In this document: positions 56,266 through 64,000 of the stretch, one piece after another
Numbering within the stretch: position 1 is the stretch's first letter
Layout of the letters: every line of letters begins with the position of its first letter
DNA from: Bostrychus sinensis
Taxonomy: Eukaryota > Chordata > Actinopteri > Gobiiformes > Eleotridae
NCBI GenBank assembly: GCA_020698575.1
Contig: CM036239.1
Span: forward strand, 50,247,763 to 50,311,762
Length of the DNA stretch: 64,000 nt
Direction of reading: 5' to 3'
Notes under the pieces: model-generated
The model's input: only the letters and a program-made list of their open reading frames with translations
Told to the model about the DNA's origin: nothing
Databases searched by the model: none
Translations under genes and position numbers: made by a program

Positions 56266-56589
56266 CTGGAGAATAATGAGTAAAGTCTGACTCTTCTAAT
56301 TTAAACTAAAAAGAGTAAAAATAATGAGTCTGAAAGTGAACTCTGCAGCTGTTTCCTTTAATTAACCACTTTCATAGTCAGTGTGAGACTAAAGAAGTAG
56401 TTTCAGATGAATAAAGCCCCTGCAGCGCCCCCTGGTGTGTCTTAATTAAAAAAAAACTGCCTTGTAAGAATGGGAGCTCTGACCCAGTGTCCCTGAAGTC
56501 TCAGGTCTGGTCTTGGTCTAGCCACAACAAGAAGACAGAGATGGGTTTATTTCTGAAATGGTGGTCAGGGAAGAGCGGGCGTACACACC

Positions 56590-56725
56590 AGGATTTTGAA
56601 CCAGGTCTAAACAAAAACTAAATCAGGGTTAAACCAGGACTAAACCAGGGCTAAATCAGGTTTAAACCGGAATTGAACCAGGTCTAAACCAGGTCTAAAC
56701 CAGGTCTAGGTCTAAACCAACTCAA
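56590..56725 (+). repeat. 11-bp minisatellite
   Basis: AGGACTAAACC and AGGTCTAAACC units. Confidence 0.92.
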
Positions 56726-57299
56726 TGGACCTTGGTATCTCTCAAATTCTGTGTAAGGTGGTCACGCAGTGGTCAATTGGATAACTTTACCATACTACCT
56801 TACACCCAAATGTAGGGGGCGCTGCAGAGAGAAAAGTCAGACCAAAACAGAGAAGAAATGAGCAGAGTTGCATGGTGCCACTTTAACAGGGACGCTCTTG
56901 TTTATTCATCTGTACAAGCTCAGGAAAGCTAACGTTAGTAGTGTAGGAGTATTGGACCACTGCTGAAATTCTATCAAAAATGGCCATTCCTTTAGGAGAC
57001 GAGAAGTCTGCTCTTACCCACCAAGGATGCAAAACAAAGACATATATCTGTCCTATACGAACTGCAGACCAATAAATATGCCAGAAGAGGTCTCCTTTCT
57101 TCTCTGATAAGAACCAGAGGCCTGACACATTTCATCTGTTTAAAAGACTTTATATGCATTAACATGTTACTTTACAGGAAAATGTCATAGCTATGTTTTG
57201 TGCAAACTGTTAAATGTAACATGTTTTTAAAGGTACGTAGATTGAAGTGGAGTAAGACACATTTCTTTTTATGACATTTACTTAGGTAATTCGAATCCT

Positions 57300-58440
57300 C
57301 TCCACTATCAGTACAAGGGGGGGGGGGGTACCAGAGACACCCTTCCAGTCTTATCTTGGGGTGCGGCCCACATTCCTCAGTTTAGTCTTGTCTTAGTCTT
57401 GTCTTTGTCTTGTCTCGTCTCCGTCTCTCCTTCATCTTTTAAGTTTAATTTTTCTTTTCTTCTCGTCATTTTTGTTGCGTTAAGTTCACCTTGCCGGTGA
57501 TAACATCTTTTCACAATAAGTCGCCCAAACTTTTGTTCGAGTATCATTTTTGTAGTTTATTTTGAAAAGCCTCGCGCCGCGAAACATCCGCCAGCTTTAA
57601 CAACCGCTGCCTTGACCAAAGCAGTTATTTTAAGAAGTTATACTTCTAAAGTTTTGAATCGCTGTGAAAGGATATTTTTTATTGAATTTTTCATTTGGCA
57701 TTAAAAGGGACATTTGCCATACTCTGAGACTTTGACGCTGCCTTACGCTGACAACAGCTAAACTCTCCCTGAGCGGCATCACGCTCGCTGTTCAACATAA
57801 CGGGACACCTGGCAACTGGCTGCTGAGCTTGGAGGACAAACCACGACCCACAGCTTGGGACCAGGAAGACCAACCCTGTGACACCCTGCGGCTCTAAAGG
57901 ACGAGGAAACAACATCCGAGCCCCTGGCTGAAACCGGAGGCTGGCTGTCGTTACCGCCTTCCCCTCCTGCTCCGAGCGCAGTAAGACCAGTGTTATGCGA
58001 CAGAGTTGGCTTATAGTCTCAGAGTCTACTCCCTTATTCCTAAATTTCCAATAAATTAATAAGTCAATTTATAACTTGCTCCACTGCAATTTATCATTAA
58101 TCAATCAATAATTCTGCATAACGGTTCTGTTCATAATTATATTCCTTTCGATATTTACCTGTGCCTCAGTACACTATTCCACCTTATTGTGTAAATAAAC
58201 GTTATACTTAATCTAAATGAAGTTGAGTTTGGTGATCTTTATCTATTAAACTGAGTCCCTCCTGGTCAATCCTTCCCTCTTAAGACATTAGTTTAGGTGT
58301 TTTAATCTGCATGTTAGCGCAAGGCTAACTGGAACCAATGCGGAGTTATTACTCTTAATCTTTGTCTTAGTTCAGTGTATATATTTTATATATGTACCCT
58401 ACAGTAGTTGTGTATCTCAGAGATGTTTACTCCTTATGAA
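57300..58440. other. unassigned block, possible LTR-type sequence
   Basis: Starts near a G12 run (57317). It contains GC-rich then AT-rich parts, AATAAA signals (58049, 58194) and a minus-strand frame 57691-57915 with no known domain. The texture resembles a solo LTR, but I could not define TG/CA ends or a target duplication. Confidence 0.25.
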
Positions 58441-58618
58441 GACGTGACAGAAGTAAAAACTGTTTACGAAATAACAAACATGCACAGAGAGCTACAGGTA
58501 AACAAAAGGCACGTTTGCCTCTGGCCATAATCTTCTGTTCATCTGGAGATTATTTCCTGAACTTTTGTGCCTCTACCCTGGGTAAAGACTACTACAAAAG
58601 TACATCTCTGACCTGTTG

Positions 58619-60012
58619 GTCCCATATGCACCGGCTCGGACTCTGAGAACCTCAGGGACAGGTCTCTGCTGGTGCCCAGAGTCAGGACTAAATTCAGTGA
58701 AGCAGTGTTTCAGTTTTATGCAGCTAAACTCTGGAACAGTCTTCCTGACGATGTTAGACCTCTACTCTGACAATGTTCAAGTCCAGACTTAAAACTGTTC
58801 TTTTTAGCTGTGCATATGTCAATTTAAAGTGTTTTATATGCTCCCTTCTAGTTTATTTTTTTGTTTGTTTTTAAATTCATTCTTAATTATTAAGGGTGCT
58901 CCGATCAGGGTTTTTGAGGCCGATCACCGATCACCGATCAGCCTCTGCTGTGATCGGCCGATACCGATCATGGCCGATACCGATCACGTGGTCTTCAATG
59001 TAGTAATGTATTGTATGCAGGCTATTATTAGTTCCATTTGAAAAATACTGTAGCCTTTGTAAATATAAAAGAACAACAAAATTCTACTTATTTTTGTTTT
59101 AGAAGAGGTTTTGTTGCATTATTGGTCTTTATTGTGTGCCCAGTGTCTGTGGCTTTGTTTGAATGCTCCGCTGATGTAAAAATCAGCTGTTCTTAATTGG
59201 TTCCTTTAATGCGAGTCCGCGGGTGCCTGTGTCCGCGTAACGCGCAGCCAAACCAGGTTGAAACACAGTGGACTAAAGAGCACACAGCTCCTGCTGCCAG
59301 TTTTGACAACGTCTGAATGAAGAAAACGTGCAAAGAGAGCAGAGAAGACAACGATGAAAGGTGCTCCTCTCAGACACACGGACACATGGGCTGCCTTTTT
59401 ACTTTCTCTTTCCATTAGCAGCCATTTGGTGCAGTTTAAGCCACAAAACGCACAGTTTTCTCCGCGCAACAAGACACAGGCAGACTCTGAACTTTCTTAA
59501 TGCTTTTCACGTAACTGTTAGCGGGTTAGCTGTAGCTCTATTTACGTTGGTGTTTGCAAATACACGCACTGCTGCGCCTCGGTTCTGTCCCGTGCGCTCC
59601 TAAAGCAGGCGGGGACACAGCGGGGACACAAAGCAGCGCCTCCAGGGCAGGTTTGTGTTAGTTATAACCAGGGCTTAACTTAAAAACACTGCTAAAATAA
59701 CGCTACTGCTGTTTAATCAAACCGGAGTTGCAGGACAGTAAATGTGAGAGCCTTGCGTGTTTATTGTAATTTGATCGGCCCTTCTGATCGGCCCATTTTA
59801 CCGATCACCGATCACTCTATTTTTAGCCATGATCGGCCGATCATGATCGGCGGCCGATCGATCGGAGCACCCTTATTAATTATAATTTTTAAATTTGACT
59901 GTTTTAATTGTAATTATTGCCTTTGTATTTTTACCTTGTCTTTTTTTTCCTGTAAAGCGCTTTGAATTACTCTGTGTATGAACTGTGCTGTATAAATAAA
60001 CTTGCCTTGCCT
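58619..60012 (+). mobile_element. L2-type LINE 3' fragment split by a hAT element
   Basis: CTCTGAGAACCTCAGGGACA, CAGCTAAACTCTGGAACAGT and the terminal AAATAAACTTGCCTTGCC match the 3' part of the L2 at 8278-8700 in opposite orientation. Interrupted at 58883 by the hAT copy 58891-59875. Confidence 0.85.
58891..59875. mobile_element. non-autonomous hAT element, copy 2 (985 bp)
   Basis: Ends TAAGGGTGCTCCGATC and GATCGGAGCACCCTTA, a near-perfect inverted repeat. Perfect 8-bp target duplication TTAATTAT (58883-58890, 59876-59883). Nearly collinear with copy 1 at 18587. Both carry the same small minus-strand frame starting MLRGENCAFCGLNC, with no transposase domain. Confidence 0.95.
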
Positions 60013-60629
60013 TTACATTTATAAATACTGTCTTTTCACTCAGGTTTAATGGTGTCTGATCGCATTTGTGACCTGTCCCGAGTTAAGATGTAATGTTTAC
60101 AGCGATGTGAGCAAGAGGCTGCTCAAGCGCTTTTATTTTGAAATTTACCTCCTTTCCTGTCTGGCTCCATCTCTGTTCAACTTTATGCATGAGGGCTGCA
60201 GCATCCGACAGAAACAGACTCAATACATATTTCTGCAGAAGCGCAGGACACAGAAACGTCCTGCAGTGCAGTCGGTGTGAACTTATGTACTTGACTGGAG
60301 TTTATTTGTTACAGAGTTCAGGCAGGACACAGACCGTATTCAGTGTGAATTGAACTGATCTGGGTTCATTCAGACGTGCTGTGTTCAGTTTCCTGCTGTT
60401 CTCTTCCAAAACTCACCAAGCATTCTGGTACATACTCACCTCTATTCACCATCACTGTCAGCTACTTTTCAAAATGCATTGTGGAAAACTGTGAGGGCAC
60501 TCATTTTTATCAAGTAGACATTCAGACACCGCTACAGACAGAAGCGACCTCTGTATCATTCACTATTAGGGCTGTAATAATACAGTAACTATATAAATGT
60601 ATTGATTTTTTATTCCTACGATACAACTA

Positions 60630-61297
60630 CACTCAAGGAAAAAAGAAACGCACCACTGCTTTTTTTACCACATTTTTGTTTGGTTACTTATTTTTGATGG
60701 AAATATTACATGTGCACATCAACCATATACCCGTCCCTGATATTCAGACCCAATTAATCAATGCTTATGACAGTTTCAATAACAATAACATGACCAAACA
60801 ATAATAATGCAGCAGTTGTGACATGTGGTCGACCAGATCTGGGACGGTCATTGGAGGATCCAGTGGTGTGGAAACGCTCAGCGAGGCGTACAACAGTAGA
60901 GTGATGGACTCCAAACTCCTGGCTACAGCCGTGTGCTCCTTCAGCTTGAAGCAGGCCAATGGCTGCCAATCTCTCTCTGGTTGCAGGAGTCGTGGCATTG
61001 TGAACAAATGTGCTTTTTTTTCCATTTTGGTGTCTTTTTATAGGGAATGGTTGTGCACAATTGAGGACAGGTCCAATTCATCTCTGAGTTTTACTCATGA
61101 CCCAGACATAGGTGATTAATACAAAAATACAGTTGTTATTGCTCATCAAAATCAATCAACCAGAACCAGGAAAACAGTCATTTCATTTTGACTCAGAATA
61201 GTACTAAACTCATTGTAGTTTGTAATTTTTCACTGGCTGTAATATTTTTTGACAAATTGAGAAAATGAAAGTGGTGCGTTTCTTTTTTCCTTGAGTG
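60630..61297 (-). mobile_element. Tc1/mariner-type element, internally deleted (668 bp)
   Basis: Inverted ends CACTCAAGGAAAAAAGAAAC and GTTTCTTTTTTCCTTGAGTG, with TA on both sides (60628-60629, 61298-61299). On minus, a helix-turn-helix remnant contains EFGVHHSTVVRLAERFHTTG and DRPRSGRPH. The catalytic domain is absent. Confidence 0.88.
60754..60969 (-). pseudogene. Tc1-like transposase HTH remnant
   Basis: GVHHSTVVRLAERF then NDRPRSGRPHVTT is the N-terminal DNA-binding part of Tc1-like transposases. It stops before the DDE domain. Confidence 0.8.
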
Positions 61298-62434
61298 TAC
61301 ATCGATACACATTAACTTTTATAGAATCGTATCATTTCCCAGGTAGTGTATATCAAGATACATGGAAGGAAAAAAACAATATCAGTACTATAAGCAGCAG
61401 CGCTCTACTGGTTTAAAATGGTACTGCAGTCTAAATCAAAACAATGGTCTCTTTTCTGATTGGACGATCGGTGATTCAGTTTTAGAACCAAAACAAAAAA
61501 ATGTAAACATAAACACATATAAACAACTTGGGCATTATGTAAAACATGTTTTTAATTGTTAATAACTCAGCTATACCATTGTTATCAGTAAAACTAATAT
61601 TTGATTTAAACATGTTTACATCATATCTGGGCACACATGTGGGTCATTTAAATGAAATATAAAAAATATTTACTGCTCATAGCACTTTTGCAATAAACCA
61701 GATATGTCTTTTTTATGTCTTTTTTGTGTTTTTAATTAAACAAAATGTTATATTTAACCTTTCTTCGCTCTCTGTCTGCTGACATAACCACCCCCAGCCA
61801 AGAGTAAACTTTTAAGATTTGGGTTGCTGTATCAATATGAAGGCGTTAAATCGTATCGAATCGAATTGTATTGTTCTAAATTGTCTGAAATCACTTTTTA
61901 ATCGGATCAAAAAATTCTAATCGATAAGTATTGTATCCTTGCAAAAATGTAGCGTTACACTGCTATGCACTACAGGGGGATTAGGGAGGAGAGGATGACA
62001 CAGACATTAGCACTTTTAATAGTTTTTTTAGTTAGTGTAATTTTTTATCTGTTAGTGTCTGGGATATATGCACATTGTATAGTTTTTTTTCAGACCATCC
62101 TGTATTTTTGTTTGCTTGGTTTGGAGAAATCGGCTGGGATTATAAGACTTATCTTCCTTCTGCTCATTTTCGGTTATGCAAAAAAATAATAATAATAATA
62201 AATAAATATCTTGAAACATAGCTACAAACAATTGTGAGCATGATGGAAACAAATAATAAATGAAATGAAATTAAATATATCAGCGGCAGGTGAACAGTTT
62301 GTCCTCAGAGTCGACATGTTAGAACCAGGAAAAATGGGTAAAAGGGTAAGGTACGGCTGCAAACATTTAGCAACAGATGGACCTCCACAGAAAGAGTTCC
62401 AGAGCTCACAGAGTCGTGTGTACAGGTCACTCAC

Positions 62435-62484
62435 CCTGGACAGGACGACCTCCAGAGTCACGTTGAGAGGAGCCGCACTGGGAA
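62435..62484 (-). CDS. dcc: dcc exon: start of FNIII-3
   Basis: A 50-nt exon with acceptor TTGCAG and donor AGG|GTGAGTG. It reads VPSAAPLNVTLEVVLSR after borrowing one base from the upstream exon outside the window, and ends in phase 0. The motif SAAP-N-TLEVV-SR is the first beta strand of DCC FNIII-3. It joins in frame to SIKVSW at 38281 across a 24 kb intron. Too short to stand out as an open frame; found by homology and splice sites. Confidence 0.9.
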
Positions 62485-64000
62485 CTGCAACAGAAACAGA
62501 AACATATTCATCATCAGAGAGTTTTGTATTAAAACACTTCCTCAGCTGCAGTGAAAGGATCAGAATTATCTCCCTCCAACACAAATATGAGTTCATAAAA
62601 AGAGAGAGAATGGGTTTTTTCTCATTAGGCCGTTATCTGCGGATCCAGCTGCTGCACACATTTAGTTTAATTACACTCATTTACTCTTATCACTGACAAG
62701 CAGGTGCCAGCCAATCAGAGAGGAGCATTTATCACTGGCTACACATAAAGACCAATCAGAGAGGGGCATTTATCACAAAGTACAGACACCGGCCAATCAG
62801 AGAGGAGCATTTATCACAGGCTACAGGCGCTGGCCAATCAGAGAGGAGCATTTATCACAGGCTACAGGCGCTGGCCAATCAGAGAGGAGCATTTATCACA
62901 GGCTAGAGGCGCTGGCCAATCAGAGAGGAGCATTTATCACAGGCTACAGGCGCTGGCCAATCAGAGAGGAGCATTTATCACAGGCTACAGGCGCTGGCCA
63001 ATCAGAGAGGAACATTTATTACAGGCTACAGAGACCGTCCAATCAGAGAGGAGCATTTATCACAGGCTACAGAGACCGGCCAATCAGAGAGGAACATTTA
63101 TCACAGGCTACAGAGACCGGCCAATCAGAGAGGAGCATTTATCACAGGCTACAGGTGCTGGCCAATCAGAGAGGAGCATTTATCACAGGCTACAGAGACC
63201 AGCCAATCAGAGAGGAGCATTTATCACTGGCTACAGAGACCGGCCAATCAGAGAGGAGCATTTATCACAGGCTACAGGCGCTGGCCAATCAGAGAGGAGC
63301 ATTTATCACAGGCTACACATAAAGACCAATCAGAGAGGGGCATTTATCACAAACTACAGACACCGGCCAATCAGAGAGGAGCATTTATCACAGGCTACAG
63401 AGACCGGCCAATCAGAGAGGAGCATTTATCACAGGCTACACATAAAGACCAATCAGAGAGGGGCATTTATCACAAACTACAGACACCGGCCAATCAGAGA
63501 GGAGCATTTATCACAGGCTACACATAAAGACCAATCAGAGAGGGGCATTTATCACAAACTACAGACACCGGCCAATCAGAGAGGAGCATTTATCACAGGC
63601 TACAGAGACCGGCCAATCAGAGAGGAGCATTTATCACAGGCTACACATAAAGACCAATCAGAGAGGGGCATTTATCACAAACTACAGACACCGGCCAATC
63701 AGAGAGGAGCATTTATCACAGGCTACAGAGACCGGCCAATCAGAGAGGAGCATTTATCACAGGCTACAGGCGCTGGCCAATCAGAGACGAGCATTTTGCC
63801 AAGGGCTGAACTATTTGAAAAAAAACAAAAAAACATCTAAATGGTATTTTTCTGACAGATTTTGCAGTTGTGATAAGATTTATGATATATTTTTAAAAAT
63901 CTATCTTCAGACACTGACGCAGCCTGAGTCGGGCTGAGTTTCAGATGAAGCCCATTAGAAAATTATCAGACAAAATTGGACAAAATATGCACCAATAAGA
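62485..64000 (-). other. dcc intron upstream of the first visible exon (partial)
   Basis: Unique sequence 62490-62695 (GAATTATCTCC, CATTAGGCCGTTATCTGC), the 41-bp minisatellite (62700-63795) and unassigned sequence to the edge. Confidence 0.7.
62700..63795 (+). repeat. 41-bp minisatellite with a CCAAT box in each unit
   Basis: About 26 units with GGCCAATCAGAGAGGAGC and ATTTATCACAGGCTACAG. Each contains CCAATCAGAG, the core of an NF-Y site. A two-unit higher-order form (ACATAAAGACCAATCAGAG then ACACCGGCCAATCAG) recurs from about 63310 on. Confidence 0.97.

Larger units (their letters stand above)
60560..61970. mobile_element. degraded hAT-like element around a Tc1-like relic
   Basis: Left TAGGGCTGTAATAATACAGT and right ATCGAATCGTATCG/GTATTGTATCC-type sequence recall hAT elements with GGGCTGTAACGATAC ends. 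The ends do not pair cleanly, so this is tentative. Confidence 0.35.
38282..62434 (-). other. dcc intron, 24 kb, between the first two FNIII-3 exons
   Basis: The largest intron in the window. Main contents are listed separately. I recognise nothing in 39710-39830, 40215-40560, 41260-41990, 42460-42640, 46750-47150, 47730-48100, 52660-53180 (mixed simple sequence), 54250-54980, 55640-56150, 56720-57300 or 61300-62430 except short AT-rich and degraded transposon pieces. Confidence 0.75.
1..64000 (-). other. dcc: dcc gene body, partial (internal exons only)
   Basis: Netrin-1 receptor, a single-pass type I membrane protein of axonal growth cones with four Ig domains, six FNIII domains, a TM helix and a cytoplasmic tail with P1-P3 motifs (family knowledge). 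Fourteen exons seen here join in phase for 623 codons, from the start of FNIII-3 to the proximal cytoplasmic tail. Neither the start nor the stop codon is inside the window. If the exon count follows mammals (29 exons), these would be exons 12 to 25; that numbering is inference. No promoter or polyadenylation site of the gene is expected here. DCC-specific residues outweigh neogenin ones throughout. Confidence 0.93.

Noticed and set aside
3254..62484. Neogenin (neo1) instead of dcc
   Set aside because: FNIII domains are similar, but [37 protein letters not shown] and [11 protein letters not shown] match DCC and differ from neogenin.

Overview
The window is nuclear DNA from a vertebrate, almost certainly a teleost fish. 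The only recognisable host gene is a large, intron-rich axon-guidance receptor gene, dcc (netrin receptor, Deleted in Colorectal Carcinoma), on the minus strand. The fish assignment rests on the receptor's sequence and on the transposon population: Tc1-like elements, hAT and PIF/Harbinger miniature elements, L2-type and RTE/Rex3-like LINEs, and many minisatellites. There are no bacterial features.

Fourteen consecutive dcc coding exons can be placed to the base: 62435-62484, 38140-38281, 29161-29271, 27425-27619, 25689-25784, 23503-23741, 23086-23224, 17216-17323, 14392-14586, 13345-13377, 12652-12717, 4367-4529, 3735-3952 and 3254-3367 (all minus). All have GT donors and AG acceptors. Reading phases join without a break over 1869 nt (623 codons). 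They encode FNIII repeats 3 to 6, the juxtamembrane linker, the transmembrane helix and the first part of the cytoplasmic tail. The four Ig domains and FNIII 1-2 lie beyond the right edge. The P1-P3 cytoplasmic motifs and the stop codon lie beyond the left edge. The call is dcc rather than the paralogue neogenin because several segments match DCC specifically (the IDDW...SGDRLTHQ stretch, [30 protein letters not shown]).

Layout by coordinate. 1-12.7 kb: cytoplasmic and transmembrane exons, a 1.2 kb purine-only tract, and a three-level transposon nest (Tc1 containing hAT containing L2). 12.6-29.3 kb: a dense exon cluster for FNIII 3-6 with minisatellites, a hAT element, a Harbinger element, and a 39-copy 30-bp minisatellite. 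29.3-38.1 kb: an intron with hAT and RTE elements, a partial duplicate of a dcc exon, and a 1.85 kb array of 11-bp units. 38.3-62.4 kb: a 24 kb intron filled with nested DNA transposons and LINE relics. 62.5-64 kb: a 41-bp minisatellite, each unit carrying a CCAAT box.

The most biologically interesting points are these. The FNIII4-FNIII5 linker exon keeps two in-frame acceptors 63 nt apart, the arrangement behind the regulated long and short DCC isoforms, with a cluster of YCAY motifs upstream. Two fragments of dcc exons have been copied into neighbouring introns. An 11-bp minisatellite family is scattered in both orientations through almost every intron. Two hAT copies have perfect 8-bp target duplications. 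I found no convincing new enzymatic or defence system; the long open frames outside dcc are mostly products of repeats.
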